DNA of 64,000 bases from contig BSYQ01000001.1 of the NCBI GenBank assembly GCA_030272585.1, positions 7,006,001 to 7,070,000 on the forward strand. Direction: 5' to 3'. The position numbers and the translations under genes are program-made. Each line of letters opens with the position of its first letter. Position 1 is the first letter of the stretch. This document shows positions 46,257 through 59,500 of this stretch, piece after piece. The notes under the pieces were generated by a model. The model was given only the letters and a program-made list of their open reading frames with translations. It had not been told where the DNA came from and made no database searches. Source of the DNA: Bryopsis sp. KO-2023. Its lineage: Eukaryota > Chlorophyta > Ulvophyceae > Bryopsidales > Bryopsidaceae.

Positions 46257-49200
46257 TTATCCTTGATACAAGGCTGCTAGCACTTCCTCTATTCCATCCT
46301 GCACTTCTTCTGCCAAAGTCTCTATGGCCTTGCGCTCGTCCAAAGCATACTTGCGATTTTTCTCCTGAACCCACACAAACTCAACATTCAATCGACAACC
46401 GTGCATGTGCAATTCCAAATTCCAAATTTGCAAGATTTAAGCAAGCCCTTGGATCTCCCGGTTTTGATGGGGCTAATTTTTTTTCACCAGTCCAAGGGTT
46501 ACATAAAAGCACAGCTAATTCTGTGACAATTCTGTGTCAGCTGAGAATTGACAAAGATCAGAACTCACCTTTTTCAGTTGCCCTTTCTCCAGACTGGTAA
46601 TCAACAGGGAAAGGTGACGTGAAGAACGAGCCTGTAAAACAATGCTTTCCCCGTTCAGTCGAGCTATGTATCAACCCATAACATCTCAAAATGCTAATTG
46701 CCCACAATGTGTCAAAACATCGATCGTGATTTTGATGACAAATTCTGCACATCACATATCCATTATGATTCCTTCTTCTTTCGTTTCCTCACATGAAAAA
46801 AAATCATTTCTTTGTTTCATGTGAGAAAATGAAGAGTCTAAAAAAATAGACTTGATCTTGATTTCTCTTTTCAGCTAATTCGACCATTTTTTTTATATAA
46901 TTTTCCGAAGTACGAACATGATTCATTGTTACAGGATCAAAATTTTCTCAACATAATTTATGGGAGGATTTTTAAATTCTCGAAAGATGTTATGGAAATA
47001 GATGTAAGGTGGTGGTAGCGGTGATGGAGGATGCTCACCAACAAGTCCCTTTCTTTTGGCAACAGTGCCTTGAGAGGTGGCCAAGCTGGCGACCCTGACT
47101 TCTCGATCACTGCAGCCAGCTCCTTCAACTGTAGCATCAAAAACGTCCACCCGATCTTTAAAACTCCCATCAATGCGCTCATATTTGTTACAGCATATCT
47201 ACGAAACAATCTACCCGAAGGTGCAGTCCGAGTGTGCTCACCTTCACATTGGTTTCCTTGATTTGAGACTCAACGGCATCTACTGTGGCTAACGCTTGAG
47301 ATGACGTGGAAGTCGCTTGGATGGCACTGATGGCAGACTGCAGCTTTTCAAACAGGGTTTGCCTGTCTGTCAGCACTTTTTCGACCGAGGTGGCTGTCTT
47401 TTCGTCCTGCCCAGATGGCTGACTCGTCTTTGAACCCTTGCCGCCGATGGACCATTCCACCCGGTTGCAAAGGATGCACGAGAAGAATATGGCAAATATC
47501 ACTGGAAAAAGAAGACAAGAAAGAAGGTGAGAAAAACATACATATCATTGTTGAAATTTTGATTTGCAAGCTATCGAGGCTGTTGCGTTCGGACAGGTTT
47601 TCTCCTCCACAAGTACATATAAACGAGATGCCTGTGAAGGATTGGCACGGATGATCGAACTTCTAAAACATCTGTGGTGCCCTCACCAAGGGTCAGCACG
47701 AAGGGTTTCCTCCAAACAGCGGAAGCATCCATTTTGAAATCGACCGAGAGTCTGACACTGTGGCGAGGCACTGCGTTGGCCATTTTCAAGACCAACACTG
47801 GCCTCCCTGTCGTGTCAAAGTACCAGAATTTCTTTTCGAAGCTCTTCTTCACATTGAACGGGAATTGATAATGGATGCTGGATGACCCTTCCGGCAAAAC
47901 CACCTTCGAAAAAAGAAAAAGAACGGAATATTTCTCAGCGGAGGAATTAACCAATGAGAAGAACACAAAACTGGGTTTGTTCTAAGAAGAAAAAAAAAAG
48001 TACATGCGTAGAAGCAAATGATTTGGTGGCTAGGTCACACACTGGAAAACATCCCCAGCGTTTTAAGAAAACTAAAACGGCACTCGGATGATATGCAACC
48101 CATGATAGGATGCAAATGCCACAACAGAGGTTGAAGGAAAAGAGTGATTGAGAAGAGAGTGTGGCCCTACCCTGACTTCAAGCTCATCCACTGTCAAATC
48201 CTGGATGGTCGGTCCAAAACTCATGAACAGATTATACACACCGCTCGGTGTCTTGAACAAAGCTCCATCCAGAGGGGTGCTATATCCTGTCGAACAAAAT
48301 ACCACAATTTTTGGTTGAATTCCCATTCAGCTGCAAACACTTAACCCGATCAAATCCGCACTGCTGATAGATGCTTAAAATGCATATGCACTATGAGTGC
48401 GGGTCTGAAAAATTCAGTTTCCAGGTGATATGGTGTTTTATTCCAGTTGTTGGCTTCGCAACGAAGACCAAGCCTACCGAATGTGAACTGAGTTTTCCAG
48501 CCCTTTTGCAGCGGATATCGGGGCTTCAAGGCAACCACCACATTTTTCTCCATATGACGAACTGCAGATGTCGAAACGTTTCCGATTTGGTCCCTGAAGT
48601 AAATGGAATGGGCTCCTGGGCGCAAAGCTGCAACCATTTCCTGCAAGATGACAACAAGCTTTTTCTGAATCCTTGTGCATGCTGAGAATTACCAGGGCAC
48701 CACCATAAAAACCAATAATGCAATCTGATACAAGTTCAACAGAAAATTCCGACAGCAAAGCAGCCACTCGTTTCGTCCAGCCGATGCCTCTGTATGTGTG
48801 GGCATTCACCTTGAGAACGCCATCCTGCATCCGTGGATTCTTTTGGTACTCCAGCCGGGACCAAGTGCCTACCAATTGCGCTCCTCCATTTTTCTGCCAG
48901 CCAGAAATAGAAACAACATTGGAACGAAATCGAAACTCTCCGCAGAAACTCAATGATCGGATGCTTCTGCATTGCGCATATTAAAAGAGCTTGCTGAGAA
49001 TTGGGCACTCTGGTTTTCCCGCATCTTCTTTTACTTTTCTTTGTTTTTAAATTGAAGGGTGAAATACTGCTCGGACTGAAACAACAACAAAAGAGGGGGG
49101 GGGGGGAGCACAGCAAGGGCCTACTCAATTCCATGAGCTTACCAGTTCGTAGGTCTCCTCAACATAGATATTCCCCCACAGAGATAGCTGAATTTCCCTG

Positions 49201-50940
49201 ACGACCTTGGATGCCTGCCCCAACACCCACCAATCATTCCAACACTCAACCTATTTCTTCGTTCATATTCACAAAAAAAAGCAACCCACCCTGTTTGCTT
49301 TTGAAGAAACAAACAGCTTACATAAGAATGCACGAGTACCCTAAAATTGAGGATACATGTACTTTATTTAAAAAAAGAAAGAAAAGGAAAGAAAGGAAAC
49401 TTACCTGTGCATAAGGTTGGTTGTGGATGTAGTGCAATCGAAGCGGATGCGGAGTGAAAGCCTTCACATTTTTAAAGGGGCCGTATTCCAACTTGTTGGC
49501 ACTCACGGTCACTTTGGACATCGTCTTAGACATGATATCGCTACCAGGCGATAGAATCACCTACACACCGAGATCATCATAAAATTGGTGGGGACTTTTC
49601 CAACTGTTGGGACTTTTCCATTCCATTTTTCATTGTTCTAAAAAATAGCCGGGCTCTGCGAAAAATCCAGACGGCATTCTGACAGAGAATTTCTGGCGTC
49701 TGGTGTCCAAAAAAAAAAAAAAACTTTGGGAATGCTGCTCACCGTTGTTGTTTGCTCCAGCACTTCATACATGGAGGCAACGTGCAAGCTGTCTTCGTAC
49801 ACCACCCGTTGCTTCTCGGATTGCTTGATGGTTTTGGGAAACGGTTTCAAAATATTTGTGAGAGTGGCATGACACTTCACCACAACTTTTTCTCCGACTG
49901 ATACCGCTTCTGGGAGGTCCGCTATGAGACAGCCCGCCGTGCTAGGGACTCCCTCGGGATCCAAATAAGGCGAGGTTTTCAAAGGCTTTGCCCCTTTGTC
50001 GGATCCAGAAGTGACCTGTTTTCATTTCCGGTAGATCAGCAAAATAAAGAGGGAAGTTTTTACTATCTTAAAAAAAAAAGATCCTCCAGTTTTTGAGATT
50101 TTTGTGAATCTGGTTTCGATCGATTAGACCCTTTTTTGTTTTCCAGTGCCGATCCCCCCACCCACCCCACCTCCCTATGCCGATGTTTTCATATTCTTAA
50201 CCAAGTTGCCCCATCCCCTTGTTATAACAACTTGAGCAGCGTATCCAGGAAAAGTGATTTCAACTGTGTTCAGTTTTGGGGCAAAATGATCCCATTAATA
50301 GAATCTATGCGAGTTCAGCTGCACTTTTTTCTCGAACGGTGAACATACCATGAGATGGGCTGCATGGGCCCATGTGGCAGACCACCCACAAACAAACACC
50401 TTCTGAGAATTTTTCAAGGCCTTTAATTCATATTTTTCAATGATATCCACATAATGGCGCTTCAAATCGATCTGAAACCAAAAAGCGCATAGCTTAGAAA
50501 GAATTACCAGGAATGTCAATATAAAAAAACCCAATATGATTTCAACATTGGGATGAATAACAGAAAATGTCGAAATCGAGGGCATCAATCAAGTTTCTAA
50601 AAATAACCTAGAGGTGACTAAAGCTCCTGACACCAAACAAAAGAAGTAAGTTCAACCAAACTTGCCACCAAAGCTATCAAGAAAAGCACCAAAAGGTGGA
50701 ATCTAGCTCCCAAGGCTAGCGAGATCAGCGTGATCACCAAACGCTCCCATTTTTGCAACGTGAGCATCGCCAAAAGCCGATCCCTACAAGCTCATTCTAG
50801 TGCACGAACAATAGAACGCGAACAGTCCTCACCTGGCGCTCCAAGTTTTCCACCTCGAAGTCACCTGGTGTCTGGCAATGGGTGGTACCTATCCCCAATG
50901 CTAACACGAGCAACGAAACACCCAACGCGAGCTTGTGCAT
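46257..50940 (-). CDS. OST1: Ribophorin I, oligosaccharyltransferase subunit OST1
   Basis: Subunit of the ER complex that transfers the glycan to Asn of nascent proteins. ATG 50940 starts a signal peptide (MHKLALGVSLLVLALGIGTT, then HCQTPGDF); exon 1 is 50833-50940. Further exons lie at about 50350-50472, 49740-50015, 49405-49560, 49140-49213, 48690-48895, 48460-48640, 48170-48289, 47690-47904, 47240-47490, 47041-47160, 46570-46640 and 46257-46358. Seen: the family's SIYFRDQIGNVSTS and RYPLQKGWKTQFTFG, a VVLPEGSSSIHYQFP strand, YFDTTGRPVLVLK, the single membrane helix VIFAIFFSCILCNRVEW, and a cytosolic coiled tail (LFEKLQSAISAIQ). The stop is at 46257-46259. Length and order match plant OST1. 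Frame choice in the 47041-47160 exon is less sure. Confidence 0.92.
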
Positions 50941-51556
50941 TGGAAAATTGCTGGTGGGGGTTGCAGAAGGGGTGTCCACTACTCTAGCGAACGATTGCTT
51001 CTTTCTCCATCGCAATGGATTGAAATCAGGGGCAACCCCTCAAGAACCAATCAATCAATCCATCAGTTAATCCATCAGCCGATATCTGCTTTACCCATTC
51101 TTTTTCCTCCACAACAGGAGCTTCACAGACAGGTGAGTGGCTTTCGTCTTTTTTTTTAAAGAAGGGGTGGTAGTGGTGTGCAATCATGCTGCCCAAAGTC
51201 ATTGCTCATCTTTTTTGAATTACACTCCCCGGGGATGAAAAGGCATTTGGACCGAATTGCATGGCTGTTGGTGTAAGGAGTCAGCTGTTAAAATTCTATT
51301 GCCTTACTCTCTAAAAAGCATAAGTTTTGAACCTCACTACTGTGAAGAAAACAATAAGGATTTAATCCGGTGTGGTGTCAATATTCGTACATATGATATC
51401 CTTGCTAAATGTCCTGCGACAGTCTTCTACCGTGCCACCTTCTACAAATAGAAAGATCTGCTACAAGTTTTACACAATCCTGTTGCTACACACAGGCTAC
51501 GACTAATTCATGCCATCACTCTTCACACTGTTCCCCTCAAAAGAGTGACCATTCCC
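50941..51556. other. Intergenic: OST1 promoter and SWC6 3' side
   Basis: About 600 bp. No coding frame that I support; nothing else seen. Confidence 0.45.
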
Positions 51557-53067
51557 TTAGGCCATGAACTTTAAGCAGCGGGTGTCTTTATGGATGGAAT
51601 GGCATTTTAGGCAGCAGAAGCGAGATCCACATCTTGTACATGTGTACCTGAACGACCAAAAAACAAACACCACCCAGCTTTAGATCAGATCAGATCAGAT
51701 CAGATCAGATCACCTGATCGCCAAATCCACTCAACAAACTTTCCTTGCAACAACATAATCGCAGTGCAGAGGCGAGACTCCGATAATTTCCAGAGAAAAG
51801 AGAAGCCTTGACAAATGAGACGAAACAGCTGAAGGACTGGAGTATTTCAGAAGATGAGATGTGAAACTCACAATGATATGTTCCCACAGACGGAGCAGAA
51901 TTTTCGCTTTGATGAGGTTTTCGCTGGTTTGGCTGCTGCTGTCAAATAAGTTGGAACATCATCAGGGACTTGATCCAGCTCAGCCTGAAGAGCAACGAAC
52001 ACATTTGAAAACACGATCAACCACGTATTCGATTTCAGCCCTTTTCCCCCAAAAAAAACCCGCCAGACCAGTTATCTTTGCAAAATTAAACCCAACTCGA
52101 GATATGGAACCAGAAGCTGGAGAGAACGTGTCAAATTTGGACTCTAGTAGATGAATACAGTAGATATGCTCGACCCAGCTTTCTAAAGTATGACTTGAAC
52201 GGACCTCCTTAAGCAAGATGCTAAAACTCTTGACCCCCCGCTTCTCCCTCGTACTTCGAGTGGTCCTCTTTCCACGCATGTTTTTTTTCCGCCTCTTGGA
52301 AGTGCCGATGTCAATTTCTGCATTTTCCACCAGAAAACTGCCATGTACTCACACATTTTCCCTGGGCACCCATTCCAGGATGCAAGAAAAGCAACGCCTC
52401 GACAGAGTTCTGGTGAATGAATTTCTAATCGTTTGAGCAGGGGACAATACCAACGGAGTGTGTGTGTTGGGGGTGCTTTTCAGAATCTAGCTCGATTAAA
52501 GCCATGCAGGCAAGTAAGGGTGGGTACACATCAAACAGATTATTCACTTCTGCTGGGAGTGTTTTCAAGATCTACCTCAATCAGAAAAATCCCCAACACA
52601 CAAGCGTGGGTGAACACATTCTTCAGAGGCACCTTCGTCGGACTCTAATTTGAATTCTTCGTCGCTCGGCTCCGCTTCGGCAAAGTCATGATCTTTCTCG
52701 AGAGAATCCAGATGTGCCCGGATAGCCTTTCCAACAAAAATCAAGCAAATGGACATCATCAGAAACCCAACATGTAGAGGGAGGACTCAAAACACTTCCA
52801 AAGGCATGTGGCTTGGAGTTGAAGTGAACAAGAGGGCAAAAATATTCAGAACTGAAACCGCAACGGTTGCAAGCTTTAGTTTCTCGACCTGCTTTTGAGC
52901 GTCTTCATCGACAACAGCCACTTGCTGAGCTACTTTCCGCGTTCGCTGGCTTCGACGGCTGGAAACCCCTGAACGAAGACGTCACCGTCAGCGAAACAAA
53001 AACGTGAAAATATGCACACTCCGTTTTGAGACGCCCCCTGACCTTTTCCCTGCTGAGAACGGAACAT
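51557..53067 (-). CDS. SWC6: SWR1 chromatin-remodelling complex subunit SWC6/SEF (ZNHIT1)
   Basis: Nuclear subunit that helps the SWR1 complex put histone H2A.Z into nucleosomes. Exon 1 about 53043-53067 (MFRSQQGK), exon 2 about 52890-52969 (RTRKVAQQVAVVDEDAQKQ), then about 52622-52727 (AIRAHLDSLEKDHD plus an acidic run), 52204-52328 (SKRRKKNMRGKRTTRS, EKRGVKSFSILLKE), 51877-51986 (VPDDVPTYLTAAAKP, FCSVCGNIS) and 51557-51647 (YTCTRCGSRFCCLKCHSIHK, ending RCLKFMA). These follow Arabidopsis SEF block by block, including the NRTRKV start, the KSFLELL-like helix, VPTYL and the C-terminal HIT zinc finger with all its Cys/His pairs. A GATCA tandem repeat sits in the last intron. Very secure. Confidence 0.95.
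51683..51712. repeat. GATCA pentanucleotide tandem repeat
   Basis: About six copies of GATCA in a row in the last SWC6 intron. Likely a simple microsatellite. Confidence 0.85.
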
Positions 53068-53534
53068 GCCTCGATCGATCGCTCCACTTCACCCTCTCCT
53101 TCCAGAACTAAGAATAGCAAACCAAAGTGGCAAAAAAGAAATTGACACAAGAAAAGTGATATTCCGCTGCCAGATTCATTAATTGAGTGACCGTCATTAA
53201 TTGGTGCAATTTTGTGCATCTGCTTGCCGAGTTGCTGGACACCCATCTGTCAGAGAGGAAGCCTTGTGTTCCGGCGTCTTCTCGCTGCATACGGGCCCGT
53301 TATCGGCGCCAGTGTTCATTCATTGAGGCGTACCAGCGTTTCCCTCAGGCCAACCACAGTGGGTTCGTCTCGTTCGTTTCATTCCCTGCTTCGTGGTTTC
53401 TTTGTCTTCCCCTGTTGACTTTCAAGGATGGCACGAGTGCCATTGCAGGGCCTTTCAGTTGCTCGGAAACTTTCACTTCCGACTGTTCCGGACGTTTTCC
53501 TTTCACGCGGCAGACACTCCGCTCGCGCAGTAGC
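53068..53534. promoter_or_regulatory. Divergent promoter region between SWC6 and SMC6
   Basis: About 470 bp between two divergent chromatin genes. A long minus-strand frame (53345-53893) is the shadow of SMC6 exons and GC-rich 5' sequence. No TATA box seen. Joint control is inferred. Confidence 0.45.
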
Positions 53535-56500
53535 ATGACATCCACTCGTCGTGGTGTTCCTGCAGGGTCGTTTTCCGAAACATCCTTCATCAGAACGGGC
53601 AACTGTCTGCTTTCCCCGAGCTGACCCTCTTCCAGGCCGAAATTGGTCGAAGTTCGTAGCCTTGTAGAAGAAGGAAAAATGGTCAGTGGAATGAAGTGTC
53701 GGCTTGCCCTGTCAGTGTCATATTTGTGTCTATTTTCCTCGCCAAAAGAAGAATGTTTGTTGTGTTCGAACGACGACCGAGGGTGACGTCTTCTTTGATA
53801 ATTAACTGGCGCTGCTCTCGCGCAGGCCGTGAATATCCCCAGTGCGGAGGGCGAGGCGGGACAGCTGTTGAGAGTGAAGTTAATGAACTTCATGTCCCAC
53901 GAAAATTTTGAGGTTTATTTCAAGTGAGTGTAGCGGCCGTCATAGAGTCGTCAAAAATCCAACATCCTAGTAGCCAAAGTGATCCAGCATAAATCAAATC
54001 CTTCCTGGCTGTGGTCAGCAGTGTATTATTTTATGGCCCATTTTGGTCCTTTTTGCCAATTGTGGCCCCCAAAAACAATTAGAACTGCAAATTTTTGGGC
54101 CATAAAAGGGCCACAACAAGATGAAATAGCCAAATTTAGGCGCACTTTGGGGCCAGTAAAATTGAAAAAAAATACACTGATGCTCAGCCAAGTAGATAGA
54201 ATCAAAGCTTATAAAAAAACTTCGGTCTGACTCGTGAAATGACTCATGGAAGGGTACGAGAGATGAGAATGCCTGGCGAATTTTACACACCATTAATCGA
54301 ACGGTGGTTGGAACCCGATTAATTTTTCTTTTCTGTGATGGTTTCAACCCTAGGCGATATGTGAATCTAATCCATGGCGAGAATGGTTCTGGAAAGTCAG
54401 CCATCATGCAGGCAATTCAACTGTGCCTGGGAGCCAGGGCCAAACAAGCAGGACGAGGAAAGTCCAGCAAAATCAAGGACTTCGTTAAGCATGTGAGCTC
54501 CGTGAACCGTTTCACCGAATGATACATTTCCTGGGTATCTTATACTTGAAACAGATCGATGAGTGCAACGGCACATTGTTCACCGTGCTGAATGAGTGCA
54601 GTGTTCGACGTGATTTGACAAGAATCGTAGTGGGATGGGCATCAATTCCAGAGAAAGTGCAAATTCCTTAGCAACGACCGAGAAAAGGGTGGACAAAAAG
54701 AAGTCCACACGTCAGTTCAGAAACTCCAATGTTCGCCACCAATTTGGAAGCTGACTTTTGAACACACACACCCCGCTCCCCCCTCTTTCTTCAATTCCAG
54801 CTGGGGCGTGGTGGTGATTCTTACTTGTGGCTCCGGTTTCCGTGTGCGAAGGGCACTCATGCAGCCATCATGCAAGTGAGTGTATGGAACACTGGCCTCG
54901 CTGCTTATGAGCCTCAGAGATTCGGCCGGGTCATTACCATCGAGAGGAAGATATCAGATTCTGGCCAGTCAACGTATTTTCTGTACGATGCGCAATGGAA
55001 AAAGGTAGACAGTGATCACCAATGTTGGAAGTTAACGACCAAAACAAATCGCGTTGAAACTCATCGAGATCCTTTCCAAAGTAGTTTATTTTGGATGAAT
55101 TTGGTGGGACTACTGGAGACTGTTTTTTTCGAAATATGAGTGATTGGATGTGGTCTGATGTTGATTTTTTGGTGTTTCTGTGTGAATTGTAGGTCCCTGC
55201 GAGGAAAGATAAGGTCGACGAGATCATGGATTTCTTGAATATATGTGGCCACAACCCCATCGTGATGCTGACGCAGGTGTGTACCCGATTTCCACCAATT
55301 TCTGTCTAGCAGAGCATCCCTTGAGAAGAAGATATGCTGAATCATGCATCTTGCATGATTGTTTTTCTCATCAATTGAAAACACACACACACACACACAC
55401 ATCCATCCAATAGTAAGGGAAAAACTTGGATGTGCAATTATATATTGAACCCTGAAAGCGAGTCTTCACTCTGTCAGTGTGCAGCGCACCTTTTGAGAGG
55501 TTGGCGAAATCGATTGATTAATTAATAAGTCAATTATATTGCAAATGGTGGTGTGAAAGGATCGTGCGAGAGAATTCCTGAAGGAGCGGAATTTGGAGAA
55601 GTCCTTGTACAAGCTGTACATGCAAGCCACCCAGTTTCAGCAAACCTTGATGAACATGAACAGTGCGTTGGAAAACGTCAAAATTCAAAAGGAGGGAGCC
55701 ATGAAACAATTGGAAAAAGTCCAGGTGATCGGGATGAAGCCTCCCATTTTCATTTGATAGATTCTCACTCTGTCGGGAACAATGACCTGTATATAGATAG
55801 ATAAGGGGTTTCTCGTGGCAAGAGATTGTGCACCTGCACAGCGGTATTTCTGACCTTGATGCTGTGGAAAACCGATGGATTTGCTGTATCTAGAGGATAC
55901 AAATTCTTTATGGGAAATTTTTTTTAGAGCGATTCTGTGGGATGAACAGAAAGTGGAAAAGGAGATGGCTGACTTGGACAGCCGGATAAAGATTTGGAAA
56001 GATGCGGAGCAAACATCGCAGCGTCTCAGGCATCTTCGCCTTTGTTTTCCATACATCCAGGTAGGTTGAATATATATATATATATCTATATAGTTAGTTT
56101 TTTTATTTTTTTTGTAATAAAGAAACGCAGGGTTTTGTTGGTTTTTTTGTAGCTCAGTTTTTGCTCTTTTGTTTTATTGCTCGAGTCACAGATTTTTTCC
56201 CCAGCACAGTGCCTCTTCTTTTTCGACCCAGGCGGATTTTGACTGGATATTTGCTCTTCCATGCTTTTTTGTTTGGATGCCTAGTCACTGCTGTGTGTGT
56301 GTATGTTTGTGTTTATTCCTTGGATGTAGGTTGCGGAGTGGGAAAGAATGGTGGAGGTCAAGAAGGCCGAATTGGAAGAAGTTCTGAAGCCAAAGATTGC
56401 AGAAATCCGAACCAATTTGGAGGAAAAACGACGAATCGAAGCTGAAGCAAAGGAAAGCCAGTTGGAGCTGGTAAGCTTCCCTCCCCCTCCCCGAAAAGGA

Positions 56501-59500
56501 AAAAATAAAAATAATATGGACAGCAGGCAGACAACAGTGACAAAGTTGGCCCTCTGTATTTGCTGAGTATTTGTATCGCTTGTGGTAGTGATGATAATTT
56601 TCATCTTTGTTTTCTTGTTTTCCAGAGAGGGAAAATGGAGGAGTTCAGAACGGTGCTCGACAGGAAAAAGCGGGAAATAGGCAACTGCAACCAAAAAAAA
56701 AGGTGAGTCGACCAGGAAGAAACCCGCACCCATGTTGATGTTGTGGGAGGGGGTTCTTTTTTTCCGAAAAGCGTAGTGTTGGCCCAGCTCCAGCTTCAGC
56801 TGTGCAGAATCTTTTCTTCTCTGATTGAGCTACGTGTCGCTGAGGAAAAAGAACTCTGTTCGATGCAGTGTTGCTCAAAAGAAAAAAAACACGCTTGTGA
56901 AGAACGTCTCAGAGTTGGAGCAAGCCAAGAAGGCTATGGACAACGAGAAGGCGGAATACGAGAGGGCTGTGGAATCCAATGAGAGCAACTTTCAGGAAAA
57001 TTTTTCGGTATGATTTGTAGCACATCAACTCTGTTGCTCGCTTGTCCAATAGCTTCCTTTTCCAAACCCCCTTTACAATGTCAGAAAGGCTGGTGTGTGT
57101 GTGTGTGTTGAGTCCCCTCTTGCTCCCCCCCCCCCCCTTTCGATTTCGAAGTTTGGCATGCGGAGTTTTCAAAGAATATGAAAACAGATCTGGATTCAGT
57201 TCCAGTCGGACTGCAATTTGTGACCCTGCCTAAGTTGCTGAACTTAAAAAAGCAATTTTCTCAAGGTCTTAACTTATTTGAAGAAGAAGACCAGCATCTA
57301 TTGGGAAAGCGCTTCCAAGAGATGCAGTTTGTTGTTGGGGATATTTTTTAAAAATTTTCTTGTACTGGGGAACGAATCAGAGAGCCAAGAGGGACCACGA
57401 CCAGAGAATCTCGCAGTCTCAGGAAAACCTGGAAAGCGTCAAAGCAGGCATATTCCGACACAACCAGAGCTTGCAGTGAGTTGATGGAATTCGGGGGTGA
57501 CTTTCTGGATGTCAGCCTGATCCAGGAAAAAGGAAAGTCTTTTTAAAGGAAATATTTGATCAGATCTCTGGTTGAAGTTTAGTTTTTGATTTCTCCTCTC
57601 TCTCTCTCTCTCTCAGGGAATTTGAAGCTCAAGTGGAATCCACAACAGAGCAGTACCAGAATTTGGACTTTGAAATCAAGAGAATGACGAATTCTGTAAG
57701 TGGAGAGAGACGATCGATTGTCAAGCTGGCAAAAGTACAAATTGCACATCGCATGCATGCGAATCGAATTTTGGAGGCTGCTGCGATTATCGAATGAAAA
57801 TATCGTTAAAGAATTTCGCTCGCGAACGATCAAAGGAACCATGTTGAGGGAGAGTCCTGAGAATCACATGGGCAAGTGTGTGTGTGTTTCTCTCTATGCA
57901 GGTCGGGAAATTGAAGAGCGATATTCAAAGTCAAAAGATTAGTTCGGGGGACAAATTTTCCAAGTTTGGCCCCCAGATCCGAGGTTTCTGTGAGTCCATC
58001 GAGAGGAATAAGGTATACCTCTTTCTCTCTTTGAAGCTGGGTTTGCTTTTCTTTTTCCAGAACACACAGGGATTCTATTTCCATCAGAAATGAAACTGGC
58101 AGCATTTCACCAAAGACCCCCCCCCCCCTCAAAAGAAAAAAAAAAAAAAAAACTGTGGAAGGTCGCAAGGAGCCCCCCCCCAAAAGAAAAAATATATATA
58201 TATATATTTGTCATGCATGCAAGGTTCAGAATCGTGCAAATCCTCACTGTCATTCAAGCTTCCCTTATCGATGTTTGTGTCTTTTCTTTGGTGGCGGTTT
58301 TTTTGTGTGGTGGAGCAGCACAGGTTTCATGCAAAGCCTGTTGGACCGATCGGGCTGTTTCTCGCCTTGACAGATGATGCATGGGGTGTTGCTGTGGAAT
58401 TCGCCGTCGGTTCACGTCTCGATTCTTTTATTGTCACCGACTTCCATGACAAGAATCTTTTAGCTGTACGGAGAGAGTTCGAACCATAAATCAGCATGAA
58501 AAATAAATGTGCATATGAACTCGTGAGTTTCTCTACGATGCCTGACCGGATATCTAGAAATCCCCACTTCACAAAAAAGTGCATTGCACAGCCGGTCTGA
58601 TATTTCTTGCATTGTCAAATTTTCTTTCTAACTTCCTGTACTTGAGAAAAAAATTGTGTTTTCTTTAATATTCTGTCCTGGTCTGACTCTCTGAAGATCT
58701 CACTCTTCTTTTTTGTCTTTGCTGTGTGACCGTCCAATCAGGAGATGGCAAGGAGGAGCAACCTGAAAAACCAAATTATCATCTATGACTACAAGAATGG
58801 AGCCTACGATCTGGAAGCTCCACTGCCTGGCGTTCTGACAGTACTTCAGGTAAAACAGCAACATTTTTCCCAAAAAAGAAACAGCCGCATGAAAATCATG
58901 TCACAGATAATTTGCTCTATTCTGAGCCCGCCATGTTTAAACCTTTTTTGCATGGCTGATGCAAAGATGTAGGGATTCTTTTCATGGTATTTCTGTTTTT
59001 GGTAAACAAAAATGTGATGCCTTCACTGTGTGAGCGTTTGTTAGGGTCTCTGCAAAAGAAAAAATGATGTTCTGTTTGTGCAATTCCCTCGTCAGGTTCT
59101 CCGTTTCGTGGACAGTGAAGTGCAGCATGTGGTGAAAAATGTTCTAATAGATACTTGCATGGTGGAAGCCACTGCGCTGTCTGACAACGAAGACAGCGCC
59201 ATCAAATTGGTTAGGAGAATGAACGGTGACCAGTACAGATCTTCCAAGAACAGAGTCTCCACGGTGTATTTGCCCGACGGTCGAAAAATTTACATGAGAC
59301 GGGGGGCCTTGGTGAGTGGAACCGCGCCTGCGCGCCATCATTGGTTTCTGGACTGGGTGAACTGTCTGGACTTGATTAAACAAAAAAAAAGGGGGGGGGG
59401 GGGTAAGGGGGGATATATATATATATATATATATATATTGATGCAACTTTTTGCTATTGCTTTCAGGTGAATATGCATGAGGGTTACATCCTTCAAGCAA

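Noticed and set aside
53345-53893. Minus-strand frame of 182 codons over the SMC6 5' end
   Set aside because: It is antisense to the first SMC6 exons and to the divergent promoter, with no likeness.
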